Assembly (NCBI RefSeq): GCF_024519155.1
Contig: NZ_JANIFJ010000001.1
Coordinates: 992,001-1,056,000 of the forward strand
Reading direction: 5' to 3'
Length of the DNA stretch: 64,000 bases
Source: Mangrovibrevibacter kandeliae
GTDB taxonomy: Bacteria > Pseudomonadota > Alphaproteobacteria > Rhizobiales > Rhizobiaceae
Below the pieces are notes generated by a model. The model did no database searches. It saw only the letters and a list, made by a program, of their open reading frames with translations, and was not told the DNA's origin. Positions 52,959 through 61,569 of the stretch are shown piece by piece (position 1 is the first letter of the stretch; each line of letters starts with the position of its first letter). The position numbers and the translations under genes were made by a program.

Positions 52959-53032
52959 AATGCCTGATCGCGCGAGCGTCCGAGGGTGACCCGCTAGAAC
53001 TGTGACCGAGCAGTCAATGGCGCGGAATCTGC

Positions 53033-53641
53033 TCAGAACCTACTAGCGCTGCCTCGCAGCGTACGTAGGTCATCTGCCACGGTTTGATTCATGGGTCGGA
53101 TATCAGTGAGGCCCAGTACTTGCCTTCGGACGCGGGCAGCAGATAAGCTGACTTTGAAGCAGCTAGATACTTCAGTATCGCTCGAACACTCTTTTACAAG
53201 CCAATCAGGCATGAGGAATGCTGATGCAAAGGTATTTGCCTGCCACTCAGCACTCGCAAAGATCGGCAGCTTCTGGAGCTGCGCATATTTGACCGGCGCG
53301 CGATGCATCGGAACTGCACTTTTATGTAAAACCAGATGCCCTAGCTCATGGCTCAGGGTCATCCTCGCTCGACCATCATGTACAGCAGCATTCTCATAGA
53401 CAAGATTACGAACTGTGATCGAGGGGGGATCGAACTGAGTGTAGGCCTCGATACCATCCGCGGAATTACCCTCTATACAGAGGACAAACTCAGGGAAAAT
53501 GGACGGTAGTTCGTGCTCAAGGATGTTCAAGAGGTCCGGCGTAAGTCGATCGACAGGCACACTTAGCGCTTCACGCCACGCGTACGCTTTCTGCTCGATG
53601 TCAACGCGACTCATGGGTGAACTGAAGTAGTCCGTGGTCAC
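53033..53641 (-). CDS. ImmA/IrrE-family metallopeptidase
   Basis: 202 aa. Zinc-peptidase motif H98-E-L-G-H102 in MTLSHELGHLVLHK. ImmA/IrrE peptidases cleave a partner XRE repressor on a stress or invasion signal and so switch on mobile-element genes. The ATG overlaps the stop of the XRE gene by 4 bp, giving the standard regulator-peptidase pair. GC content is clearly lower (roughly 45-50 %) than in the flanking genes, a sign of separate acquisition. Confidence 0.88.
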   Translation of the reverse strand: MTTDYFSSPMSRVDIEQKAYAWREALSVPVDRLTPDLLNILEHELPSIFPEFVLCIEGNSADGIEAYTQFDPPSITVRNLVYENAAVHDGRARMTLSHELGHLVLHKSAVPMHRAPVKYAQLQKLPIFASAEWQANTFASAFLMPDWLVKECSSDTEVSSCFKVSLSAARVRRQVLGLTDIRPMNQTVADDLRTLRGSASRF

Positions 53642-54027
53642 TGCGGTTTATCCTCTGATTTGAGGCCGAGATTACGGATATCACGCGGGGCTAGTTCATG
53701 TATCTTCCTGTATAGCTTTAGTGTAGGCGTGGCGCGCTTTCGTGCTGTGTCGAAGGGTACAACATTACCTTTGCTGTACGCTGCGCTAATCAAGGACTGA
53801 TGTTCGACAAGATCCAATCTAGTCCATTCTGCAAACTGTCGTATATAATTTAGAGGCGGCGTCTGGATCCCCGTTTCGTATGATGAAACGTCAGAAACAT
53901 CACAAGCGAGAGCCTTTGCTTGTTCTATAATGCGGACACCCCTCCTGCTTCGGATGCTACGGCATAGCGAGCCGAACTTGGTCAGCGTGGGTGAAAATGA
54001 AGCCAAAGGATGCCGCGTAGGCATCAT
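53638..54027 (-). CDS. XRE-family HTH regulator paired with ImmA
   Basis: 129 aa from the double ATG at 54027/54024; a much longer frame upstream is antisense-like and lacks homology. The helix-turn-helix spans about residues 18-70 (FGSLCRSIRSRRGVRIIEQAKAL, DVSSYETGIQTPPLNYIRQFAEW). Typical of SinR/Cro-like proteins with an insertion. It probably represses its own promoter and possibly the tns operon, and the coupled ImmA peptidase would remove it. Low GC like its partner. Confidence 0.82.
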   Translation of the reverse strand: MMPTRHPLASFSPTLTKFGSLCRSIRSRRGVRIIEQAKALACDVSDVSSYETGIQTPPLNYIRQFAEWTRLDLVEHQSLISAAYSKGNVVPFDTARKRATPTLKLYRKIHELAPRDIRNLGLKSEDKPQ

Positions 54028-54118
54028 AATCCATTGTTTTGTAATGGATATTCTGAGTGTATTACCGCTTCCACAGTGAAATTCGGGGTCATCGGACGCC
54101 GCGTTTTGCGGAATGGTC

Positions 54119-54144
54119 AAAAAAACCCGACCTCGGTGGTCGGG
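54119..54144 (-). terminator. intrinsic terminator of the tns operon
   Basis: On the minus strand CCCGACC-ACCGA-GGTCGGG is followed by a run of seven T (plus-strand A run 54119-54125, stem arms 54126-54132 and 54138-54144). It lies 31 bp past the tniQ stop and separates the transposition operon from the XRE/ImmA pair. Confidence 0.85.
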
Positions 54145-54175
54145 CTTCGATCGGCCTCGGTCAGCGATCAGGAAT

Positions 54176-56035
54176 TCACGGCGCCGTTGGTCGGCGCGAA
54201 GCGAGCGCCTCGAACGCCGATCTATCGAAGACGTACGCACCAATCGACTCGCGATCGAGGACCGGGCGGATAAAGGCTCGTTCGAGTTCGACCATCGCAG
54301 TTCTCGTCCCAACACCCAGCCGGGCCGATATCTCACCAAGCATGACGTAGCTTTCCTGGAACCGAGACACCTCCTCGTTCCTCACGTAGGTCTGGGGACA
54401 TCGCTTGCTTGGGTTCAGCGCCGTGAAGGAAGCGATGGCACCCCCGTCGACCAGACCCCTAACGACGCTCGTCGGAAGCGAAAGGCGGGTCTGCACCTCC
54501 CTCAGCGTCATCCCGTCGACCTCTTCGCCGCGGACCAGCGGCCGCAGTTCCTCCGGATCGACCAGTACGGACATGTAACCTGCGGCGTTCGGGTTGACGG
54601 CGATCGTGGGTAGACGACGGTCCAATATCAACGTGACGACCTCCACCGCCGAGCAGTTGCAAGCCTTCATTGCGCCGCGGATGTCGCGCAGCTGCGACTG
54701 CCGCTCGACCGTGACCTCCGCCGCCCCGCCGAGCAGCCTCGTCAGGAATCCGTCGAGGTCCGAACGCGCGAAGGCGTGAAAGATTCCGGCCGCGTAGCCG
54801 CCGGGCAGGACGGGCACGAGAAGGCCGGCTTCCATTAGCAGTCGATCGTGCGGACGGGGGATTGAAAGATAGGCAGCCGCCTCCTTCAGCGACATGGCAT
54901 CCGCGATCCGTTTCAGGAAGGCGGCGGACGCGTCGACCGGGAAGAGGACGCGATCGCCCGACGCGGCGTCCCCGGAATCGAGCAGACCGGCCTGCTTCAA
55001 CAGGCGTCGGAGCCGCTTCGGGTGCGACGCCGACCCAATCGCTGCCGACCTGATCGAATGGACCTTGCGAGCCGGCACCGGGACACCGAAGACGGTATCT
55101 TGCGGCCCGAGCGGCATGTTCTCGATTGCATAGTCGCGAATCACGTCGCGAAGCGGATCGTATGCCGGATCATCCGTCTCGTGCGCCAGCCAGTCGTAGA
55201 GACGCCCGAACGCGCCTTTCGGCCCGACAGCGCGTCGGGTTGCCGGCCGGCGTTGTGCGATCTCCGCCAGTGACGTCCGGATGCCGGCCAGGCCTTCGGA
55301 TGCGTGTCGGAAGCCGACGGCGGCAGCGGCACGGCGCTCGGTCTCGTCGAGGCCGGTCAGTTCCACGTCGGGCCCGTGCGAGACCACCGCACCCAGAATC
55401 TCGCAGACGCCGATGTCGGCGTAGAGGGGCAGCCTGCCGAGCCAGCCGCCCCGGTTTTCGCCGCCGAGGCGAGCCGCGACGTGCGTCTCGAAGGCCGACT
55501 CCGGTACCGGCCTGGCGTCCGCGATCAGGCGGGGCAAGGCGTCGCGAGCGCCGGCGAGGCTCGCCGCCGCATCGTGGAGCGCGCGTCTCGACGGTTCGGC
55601 ATCCAGCCCGACCAACGCCACGCCGTGCTTCCCGCACGAGCGGACGGCCCTGATCATCCAGCCGAGACGCAGGTGCGCCGGCGCCACCCACCGCAGTCCG
55701 TGCCGTCCTATGTCCTCGGCCAAGCAAAATGGACAGACGCGGACGGTCTCGCGCCGGAGGCACGCTCGGGAGAGGATCTCGCCATCGACATCGAACATGC
55801 GCGAGCCGATCGACCGCAGCGCGATCCCGGGAAAGCCGCGGCGTTCGTCGCCGATTGCCTCGGCCAGACGGGCGAGCGCCACCGGCGAACCGTCCACGAC
55901 GCGCTGGAAGGCCGTGCCCATGTCGAGGCAGAACTGGCGAGCGGTCCTGCCGTTCTGCGCGGCTATGCGGCTGCAATAGCCGGCAGCCGTCTCGCCAACG
56001 CCGAGAGGCGGGACCGCGTTTCGGTGGACGCGCAT
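54176..56035 (-). CDS. tniQ: TniQ/TnsD-like target-selection protein
   Basis: 619 aa from the ATG at 56035 that shares one base with the tnsC stop (TGATG). The N-terminal TniQ zinc domain has C101-x2-C104 (VRVCPFCLAED), W116, H121 and C134-x2-H137 (CGKHGVAL). The remaining ~470 residues are long for plain TniQ and carry several HTH-like segments (MSLKEAAAYLSIPRP, MTLREVQTRLSLPTSVVRGL, MLGEISARLGVGTRTAM). This argues for sequence-specific target binding in the manner of TnsD. The protein would recruit TnsC to a chosen site; the target is unknown, though the island adjoins nrdJ. Confidence 0.9.
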   Translation of the reverse strand: MRVHRNAVPPLGVGETAAGYCSRIAAQNGRTARQFCLDMGTAFQRVVDGSPVALARLAEAIGDERRGFPGIALRSIGSRMFDVDGEILSRACLRRETVRVCPFCLAEDIGRHGLRWVAPAHLRLGWMIRAVRSCGKHGVALVGLDAEPSRRALHDAAASLAGARDALPRLIADARPVPESAFETHVAARLGGENRGGWLGRLPLYADIGVCEILGAVVSHGPDVELTGLDETERRAAAAVGFRHASEGLAGIRTSLAEIAQRRPATRRAVGPKGAFGRLYDWLAHETDDPAYDPLRDVIRDYAIENMPLGPQDTVFGVPVPARKVHSIRSAAIGSASHPKRLRRLLKQAGLLDSGDAASGDRVLFPVDASAAFLKRIADAMSLKEAAAYLSIPRPHDRLLMEAGLLVPVLPGGYAAGIFHAFARSDLDGFLTRLLGGAAEVTVERQSQLRDIRGAMKACNCSAVEVVTLILDRRLPTIAVNPNAAGYMSVLVDPEELRPLVRGEEVDGMTLREVQTRLSLPTSVVRGLVDGGAIASFTALNPSKRCPQTYVRNEEVSRFQESYVMLGEISARLGVGTRTAMVELERAFIRPVLDRESIGAYVFDRSAFEALASRRPTAP

Positions 56036-57129
56036 CAGGCGTTCCTCCAGTTCTTCGGGACGCTCGTCCGGTCGGCCGGCAGCGTCGGCTCGAGGAACGG
56101 CTTGGCACGGGCGACGTCGATCGCGTTCCAGCCGGCCGACATCAGGAAGACGTTGTCCGACCGCGATCCCGTGCGGGCGACGTAGACCGCGGCGAAGTGC
56201 TGCGGCGCGAGCGCGGACGAAGCAGACTGCAGCGCGACGCGGACCGCGTCCTGAACGTATTCGACGAGAATTCCGAAGGCGTACTGCGCGGCGTGGCAGA
56301 GTCGGGCGAGGAACTCGTCGGCGACCACCTCGTCGCAGGCGATTTCGCCGAGAGTCGCGAACGCGATCACAGTCTCCCGGACGTGATCGAGGTCGGTGCT
56401 CAACTTGAGCTTTTCCAGTCGGATGACGCGGCAGCGACGGTCGATCTGGGTGTCGTCGTCGATGAGCGTCTCGCAGCCGGGCAGTCCCGACGCGATAATG
56501 CTCACGCCCGATCCCGGCGCCATGAGATCCTTCAAGGAGTCGCGGACCTTCTGGATCACCCGCTCGTCGCCAGTCTGGACGACGTGCTGCAGCTCGTCGA
56601 TGTGGACTATGCGGATATCCGCGATCTTCAGGTGATGGCGGACCAAGTCCCATGCCTCGTTCTCCCTGAGGCGTCGCGTGGGGACGTAACCCGAAGCGGC
56701 GAGGACGGTCTCGGCGAGAAGGCGCGGCGTGCACGGCGAGGGAGTGGTGACCGATACCAGGAGGCACTCGGGCGTGCCGAAGCCGGCGAACTCGGGACGC
56801 TTGACGAACGTGCGCCGCAGGGCACGCGTCTTTCCGAAGCCGCTTTCGCCGAGAAGGGCGAATCCGCGGCCTTCGGCGTTGCGTCCGACCGCCGCCGTTC
56901 CACCGCTCAGGGCGGCGTCCTCGCGTTCGAGGATGCCGTCGAGGATAAGATCGATCTCGTAGTTCAGGCGCGCATCCAGGTCGGATCCGACGTAGGCCGC
57001 GTTCAGCTTCGCCATGCGGCGGGAAACGTCGGCGCGAGCCTGCGACCTGTGCATTCGGATCCGATCGACCGACGACAGGTCCGTCATCGGCAGGCGCGGC
57101 CCGCCGCATCCGTTCTGCTGGTTTTCCAT
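56035..57129 (-). CDS. tnsC: TnsC/TniB-like AAA ATPase
   Basis: 364 aa from the ATG at 57129, one base after the tnsB stop. Walker A LLGESGFGKT (about 92-101), Walker B IRIVHIDEL (about 172-180) and sensor region IIASGLPGCETL. AAA+ regulator that forms filaments on target DNA and links TniQ to the transposase in Tn7/Tn5053-type systems. The C-terminus (about 330-364) is Pro/Arg-rich and may be the transposase contact. Confidence 0.93.
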   Translation of the reverse strand: MENQQNGCGGPRLPMTDLSSVDRIRMHRSQARADVSRRMAKLNAAYVGSDLDARLNYEIDLILDGILEREDAALSGGTAAVGRNAEGRGFALLGESGFGKTRALRRTFVKRPEFAGFGTPECLLVSVTTPSPCTPRLLAETVLAASGYVPTRRLRENEAWDLVRHHLKIADIRIVHIDELQHVVQTGDERVIQKVRDSLKDLMAPGSGVSIIASGLPGCETLIDDDTQIDRRCRVIRLEKLKLSTDLDHVRETVIAFATLGEIACDEVVADEFLARLCHAAQYAFGILVEYVQDAVRVALQSASSALAPQHFAAVYVARTGSRSDNVFLMSAGWNAIDVARAKPFLEPTLPADRTSVPKNWRNA

Positions 57130-57130
57130 C

Positions 57131-59224
57131 TCATTCCTCCAGGAAGAAGCCGGCGGCGCCATCGCGGCCGGTGCCGTCGCGATCCGACGGCATTTCAGGG
57201 GCGTTCGGGCAGTCGACGGGCGCCTCGGTCGGGTCGTCGTCGAGATCGAGGAACGGCTGGTCGTCCGCGTCCCGCTCGGCGACCGCGAAGGCTCGTTCCT
57301 GCCAGTCCCAGATGCAGGCGAGGGCGGCCGCGTCTGGACGCGGCGGTGAGAGGCCGACGCGCTTGGAAGCTTCGTCCGACGCGGACTGTATGCGTCTGAC
57401 CGCTTCGAGCATGGTCTTCTCGTTCCTGGACGCGTCCACGGCGTTCCGGGCGGCGAGCACGTCGAGCCCGGCTGCATGTTGGGCGGACGAGACGCCGGCC
57501 ATCTCCTTGCGGACGCACGGGACCGTAAGCCAGCCAGCCGGCACGCGGACGGATACCTGTCCGCGATCGCGATCCTCGATCCTGATGGGCACCGGAGCAT
57601 TACCGATGTCCGGGCGCGCCTTTTGAAGCGCGAGCGAGTTGTAGTCCAACCCCTCCACGCGGACGCCGTTGTTTCCTACGGTCGCGCCGGACGGTCGGCC
57701 GAGGACGTGCCGCATCACCGTCGGATGGGGCGGGGGCAGGACGTCGACGTCCGCCGCCAGACGGCGCCACGCGCCCAGGGGCGACTCGCCGCCGAGGCCC
57801 GCATGCGGCCTTCGGTTGTAGAAGTTCACACGCCAGTCCTGCAGCAGCTCGTTCAGCATCGTGGGATCGAGAACCGCATGCGCCATCGCGTCGTAGTCAC
57901 CGCGTGCGACGACGTTGCCGTGCGTGCGGCCGTCGAAACGCGCCGCGAAGCTCGAATGGAAGAAGCGATGGAACGCCTCGAGCGCTCCGCGCATCTGCGG
58001 CACGCCGGCGGGACCCAGCACATGCTCGATCTCGAGTTCTGCCAAGGCGATGCGGAAAATCTCTTCGATGAAGCCGGCGCCGTTGTCGGTCGCGACGGCT
58101 TCTGGAGACCCGCGTTCGACGCGACCGTCGCCGTCCGCATCCGCGATGTCGTCGTCGCCTGCGATCACTTCGCGGAGGGTCGCCATCGCGCTCGCGCCGG
58201 ACGGCGCCGCGACGATCTTCGCCGCGAGGCAGTATCTTGTCGCCAGATCGAGCGCGAAGCTGACCCAGAGACGCGCCTTCTTAACCTTCTTCCGCATGTC
58301 CGGCGACAGGCTTTCGTAGACGCCCATCCGGATCAGCACGGTCACGAGCTTGATCCGGTGCTCGTCCATCGCGACCATCTCGAGGGGCCGGTAAAAGGTC
58401 TGACCGCCCTTGCGCGGGAAGTACTTCTTCTTCGCCTTGTCCAGTCCGTGCCGGCCGACGTACGTCTCCCACGGGTCGAGTTCGGCGATCTCGTCGGCGA
58501 GCGCGGCCTTCGAAGGACATAGAAGCGAAGGTAACCCTCCAGCCTTCCTTTCGACGTTCACGCGCAGGAACTCGGCGCTCATGTCGAGGTGGATCTGATT
58601 CTTGGTTGGCCGGCGACGGTCGACGTATTTCGCGGCGAACTCGGCTAGGATGCTCCTCGCCTCTGGGTCGAGGCGGTCCTTGCGGTTGCCTGAGTTTTCG
58701 TACCAGTCGACGAGCCCTTCTACGCCGAAGGCATCGTAGGCCGCGAGCCAGCGGCGGAGCGTCCGGGGACTCGGTGGCCGCCAGATCGTCACCTTCGTGC
58801 CGCAGCGACCGTCGGCGGATTCACGGAGCGCCTGGACCTCCGTGATCCGGCCGGCGATCCGTGCGATCGCCTTCTTCATCGAGACGTCGGACAGCTTCGC
58901 CTGTCCCTGATCCCGCATCTCCTCAAACCCCTTGCAGACGTCGAGGCGGTAGAGGGTCTTGTCGCGCTTGTGCGGCGCGAGGTCGGCGAGCGAGAAGGCG
59001 CAGCGCGTCAGTCGACGCCGGGTCTTGCGCAGCGAGAAGTGGTCGCGGAACACTTGGACGGTCCCGTCGCGCAGGCCGGCCCCGAAGGCCTCGAGGGTGA
59101 AGGATTCGTGGATGTCCGGGGGATCGAGCCGGCGGAGGGTATAGCCGCTGCGGTCGATCGCGGCCGGCACGTATTCGACGCCGTCGACGACGACCTTGTC
59201 GGAGGGAGAGAGACGATACGGCAT
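57131..59224 (-). CDS. tnsB: TnsB/TniA-like DDE transposase
   Basis: 697 aa from the ATG at 59224, sharing one base with the tnsA stop; a longer upstream frame overlaps tnsA and lacks homology. N-terminal DNA-binding helices (about 100-240) include RTLRRWLAAYDAFGVEGL. The rve catalytic core has D287 (VAMDEHRIK), D380 (ATDNGAGF) and E416 (RGALEAFHR). It then has VNFYNRRPHAGLGGESPLGAW, a Mu-type beta-barrel and a C-terminal tail that may bind TnsC. It joins the 3' ends of the element to target DNA. Confidence 0.95.
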   Translation of the reverse strand: MPYRLSPSDKVVVDGVEYVPAAIDRSGYTLRRLDPPDIHESFTLEAFGAGLRDGTVQVFRDHFSLRKTRRRLTRCAFSLADLAPHKRDKTLYRLDVCKGFEEMRDQGQAKLSDVSMKKAIARIAGRITEVQALRESADGRCGTKVTIWRPPSPRTLRRWLAAYDAFGVEGLVDWYENSGNRKDRLDPEARSILAEFAAKYVDRRRPTKNQIHLDMSAEFLRVNVERKAGGLPSLLCPSKAALADEIAELDPWETYVGRHGLDKAKKKYFPRKGGQTFYRPLEMVAMDEHRIKLVTVLIRMGVYESLSPDMRKKVKKARLWVSFALDLATRYCLAAKIVAAPSGASAMATLREVIAGDDDIADADGDGRVERGSPEAVATDNGAGFIEEIFRIALAELEIEHVLGPAGVPQMRGALEAFHRFFHSSFAARFDGRTHGNVVARGDYDAMAHAVLDPTMLNELLQDWRVNFYNRRPHAGLGGESPLGAWRRLAADVDVLPPPHPTVMRHVLGRPSGATVGNNGVRVEGLDYNSLALQKARPDIGNAPVPIRIEDRDRGQVSVRVPAGWLTVPCVRKEMAGVSSAQHAAGLDVLAARNAVDASRNEKTMLEAVRRIQSASDEASKRVGLSPPRPDAAALACIWDWQERAFAVAERDADDQPFLDLDDDPTEAPVDCPNAPEMPSDRDGTGRDGAAGFFLEE

Positions 59225-59958
59225 CAGTCGCGGCCTCCCTGTCCCCCGTTCGGGCGGCCTGCACGTCGCACGACGGTGTCCGGGTTGATCGGCGTCGTAC
59301 CGACCTTGACGAGGGTTCCGACATCGAGCAGCGCCACCGCAGCGACGAAGCCGCGGCCGGCGGGTAGACCGGCGGCGGCGACGAGCGAGCGGATCGTCAG
59401 GTCGCCGCGCAGGAGCGTAGCAACGGTCTCGAGAGCGGCGCGGGCTTCGGGACACGAGTGTCGACGCGCCCTCAGGATCAGCTTGGCGTCGGCGACGCGG
59501 GTCCGCGGAACGTGGCGCTCCGTCATGACGACGAAGCGTTCGGCGACGTCCGCGGCCTTCTCGTCGAAGACGCGGGCGAGACGCTCCAGGCCGTCGCGTT
59601 CGGCCTTCGCGAACGGCTTCACGAGAACGCCGATGCGAACGCCGGACCTCAGCACAAAGAGGAAGTCCAGGTAGTGGCGCTGCGGGCGTCCGGCGTGGTC
59701 GCGGTACCGGATGACGGTCGGCTGGTCGTGGACGGCGGCAATGCGGCGATCCGCGAGCGCGACGTCGCGCACGTCGGATTCCAGCTTGCTCTCGGCGAGC
59801 TTCTCGCGACGCGTGACGGGGTCGACGAAAGCCGTGCGGAACGTTCGGGCCCCCTTCATCGGGGGTCGCCGGCACGCGGTCGAGCCACGGGGCGGGATCC
59901 AGAGGTCGGGATCGTCCGACGACACGTGGACGGGATAGGCGGAGAATGGGTGGGACAT
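59224..59958 (-). CDS. tnsA: TnsA-like endonuclease
   Basis: 244 aa from the ATG at 59958; the frame runs further upstream without homology. The N-terminal endonuclease domain has E60 (AESKLESDVRD), QPTVIRY, D98 (RHYLDFLF) and K114 (GVLVKPF), matching the Glu-Asp-x-Lys plan of TnsA. The Gln that precedes the Lys in Tn7 TnsA is a Leu/Val here. The C-terminal HTH part includes LTIRSLVAAAGL. TnsA cuts 5' ends so that transposition with TnsB is cut-and-paste. First gene of the run. Confidence 0.85.
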   Translation of the reverse strand: MSHPFSAYPVHVSSDDPDLWIPPRGSTACRRPPMKGARTFRTAFVDPVTRREKLAESKLESDVRDVALADRRIAAVHDQPTVIRYRDHAGRPQRHYLDFLFVLRSGVRIGVLVKPFAKAERDGLERLARVFDEKAADVAERFVVMTERHVPRTRVADAKLILRARRHSCPEARAALETVATLLRGDLTIRSLVAAAGLPAGRGFVAAVALLDVGTLVKVGTTPINPDTVVRRAGRPNGGQGGRD

Positions 59959-60477
59959 GGTCCTGTCGGGATTGCGAACGCCCCCGACGCTCGACGTCGC
60001 CGCTTGACCGCGCGAAGGCGATCGGCGACACTCATCGGCGACTCGGGTTGGTCCTGTGGTCAATGAACGGGGCCTGGCAGGGCTCCTTCGATCAGGCGCG
60101 TCCGACGGCTAATCGGGCGCGCCTTTCCTCTTCGGCTATCTAGGTCATCGAATCATCTTCTTCGTTGTCGTCGCGACACGAATCAACGAATCGCGCCTTA
60201 CCGCAAGGGCGACGTCGGCAAACAATCCGATTGACTGAACGGGCGATCGGAGTCCAAAAACAACGGGTTAGCGCAACTCGTTGACTCCTTTTGTTAATTT
60301 CCGGTTACTGATTCGTGTGCTTTACAGTCGCGGCGGGGTCAGTTTTCTACGCCCCGCGGGACGGCGGGTCGTGCGACGGGCGACCCGCCGAGGCGAGGCG
60401 GACGGTTCGGCGTCTTCGCCCCGTCCCGGAGATCGATGGGACGCACCATCGCTCCATGCCCCGCGGCCTTCGCCCGT
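59959..60477. promoter_or_regulatory. 519-bp non-coding region upstream of tnsA, possible transposon end
   Basis: No convincing gene. It holds the tnsA promoter. Structure: direct repeat ATCGGCGAC at 60021-60029 and 60034-60042; TTGAC...GGCGATCGG in two similar copies (60004-60025 and 60231-60250); inverted 10-mers at 60176 and 60309. Plus-strand ACA at 60324-60326 (TGTAAAGCACACG read inward on the minus strand) has the TGT tip expected of Tn7-family ends. In Tn7 the end next to tnsA carries clustered TnsB sites. Confidence 0.45.
60176..60318. repeat. 10-bp inverted repeat flanking AT-rich DNA upstream of tnsA
   Basis: ACACGAATCA (60176-60185) and TGATTCGTGT (60309-60318) are exact inverses 133 bp apart across the AT-richest non-coding part of the island. 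Candidate transposase-binding sites. Confidence 0.5.
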
Positions 60478-61467
60478 TCAGCGACGGAGGCGGTCGGCAG
60501 CTCTGAGCTTCCTGACGACGGGCACGGCAGTGTCGCGGAAGATTTCGTACCTGCAGAAGTGCACCTCGCTCGAGACCTGCGAGGAATTCACGATTTTGAA
60601 CCAGCTCTTCTTGCGGCCCGGCCCTCCCCGGTCCCATCTGTAGCCTGCGGACTTCAAGACGTCGCGAGCCGAGAATGGGGAACCCTCGGCCCGTATCTCG
60701 AACATCTCGGCGGACGATGCCCGGACAATCTGGGCGAACGCGCCGTCGGCGCCCGCGTATCGCGGGGCCGCCAGGACCTCGAGCAAGGCGTGGCAGTCCC
60801 AGAGCGCACGGTGCGCGTCGTGGAAGATTCCGATCGAGCCGAGCAGGTGACCGAGCTTGGCGCCGTCGGTGCCGAGCCGCTTCCAGTCGACGTCGACGAA
60901 GGAACACGCCCAAGGCGATCCTGAGAAGAAGGGCCAGGCTCGTACGGCGAACGAGCGGTCGAAGGCGGCGTTGTGAGCCACGATCAACGACGCGGGCCGG
61001 ACGAACGCCTCCAACGAGGCGGCGTTGATCGCGTTTCCGGCGAGCGCCTCGTCGGTCAGGCCCGTCAGTCGGACCGCTTCGGCCGACATGGGCCGGGACG
61101 GCTGGCGCAGCCCCTCGAACGTCCCGACGACATCGCGGATGCCGCTCGAATCGTAGGTGAACGCCAGGGCCGCCAGTTCGACGATCTCGTCGGACATCGG
61201 ATCAAGGCCGGTCGTCTCCGTGTCGACGATGATGCCAAGGCGCAGCAGGTCGCCGTCGGGCTTCGGCGCGTCGGAACGAATGGGGCGCGGCTTGAGGCGG
61301 CGCAGCACACGGAAGCGGCCGGTCGCCTGCAAACGGTGGACTTCGGCCTCGTCGGAGACTTCCGCCGCGGTCGCGGCCGGGGACGTCGAGTGTGTGGGGG
61401 CGTTGACGGCGCCGAGGTCGGAAGCGCGGTCGGAGGAATGTTGATCGAAGAGGAAGGCTGCCTGCAT
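60478..61467 (-). CDS. DnaQ-like 3'-5' exonuclease
   Basis: 329 aa. Exonuclease domain (about 77-235) of DEDDh type: D82-T-E84 (IVDTETTGLDP), D170 (IVAHNAAFDRSF), H219 and D224 (DAHRALWDC). A ~75-residue disordered start and a ~90-residue C-terminal part with KSAGYRWDRGGPGRKKSWFK are not part of the core; the latter is basic and may bind nucleic acid. It lacks polymerase III epsilon context. It lies in the same direction as, and 102 bp downstream of, the FtsH-like gene, so the two may be cotranscribed. Confidence 0.88.
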   Translation of the reverse strand: MQAAFLFDQHSSDRASDLGAVNAPTHSTSPAATAAEVSDEAEVHRLQATGRFRVLRRLKPRPIRSDAPKPDGDLLRLGIIVDTETTGLDPMSDEIVELAALAFTYDSSGIRDVVGTFEGLRQPSRPMSAEAVRLTGLTDEALAGNAINAASLEAFVRPASLIVAHNAAFDRSFAVRAWPFFSGSPWACSFVDVDWKRLGTDGAKLGHLLGSIGIFHDAHRALWDCHALLEVLAAPRYAGADGAFAQIVRASSAEMFEIRAEGSPFSARDVLKSAGYRWDRGGPGRKKSWFKIVNSSQVSSEVHFCRYEIFRDTAVPVVRKLRAADRLRR

Positions 61468-61569
61468 GGATGCTGTTCTTTCGTGTCCGTGCGGAGGGGT
61501 ACGGCGGCCGGAAGGCGGCCGGCATGCGACTTCGGGAAACGGGGGATGCCGGGTCGCGTCCCGGCGGAG

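Noticed and set aside
52935-53032. A tRNA gene at the island boundary as integration site
   Set aside because: No cloverleaf can be folded and no T-loop or anticodon stem is visible; the island edge is in nrdJ instead.
54176-57109. 977-codon frame that extends tniQ upstream through tnsC
   Set aside because: The added N-terminal part is Arg/Gly/Pro-rich antisense-frame sequence; the true start at 56035 overlaps the tnsC stop in the usual manner.
57131-60031. 966-codon frame extending tnsB through tnsA
   Set aside because: Upstream of 59224 the translation has no homology and overlaps the TnsA nuclease domain in another frame.
60021-60042. ATCGGCGAC direct repeat as an attachment site
   Set aside because: Two 9-base copies 13 bp apart in GC-rich DNA are too weak and too close to be element boundaries.
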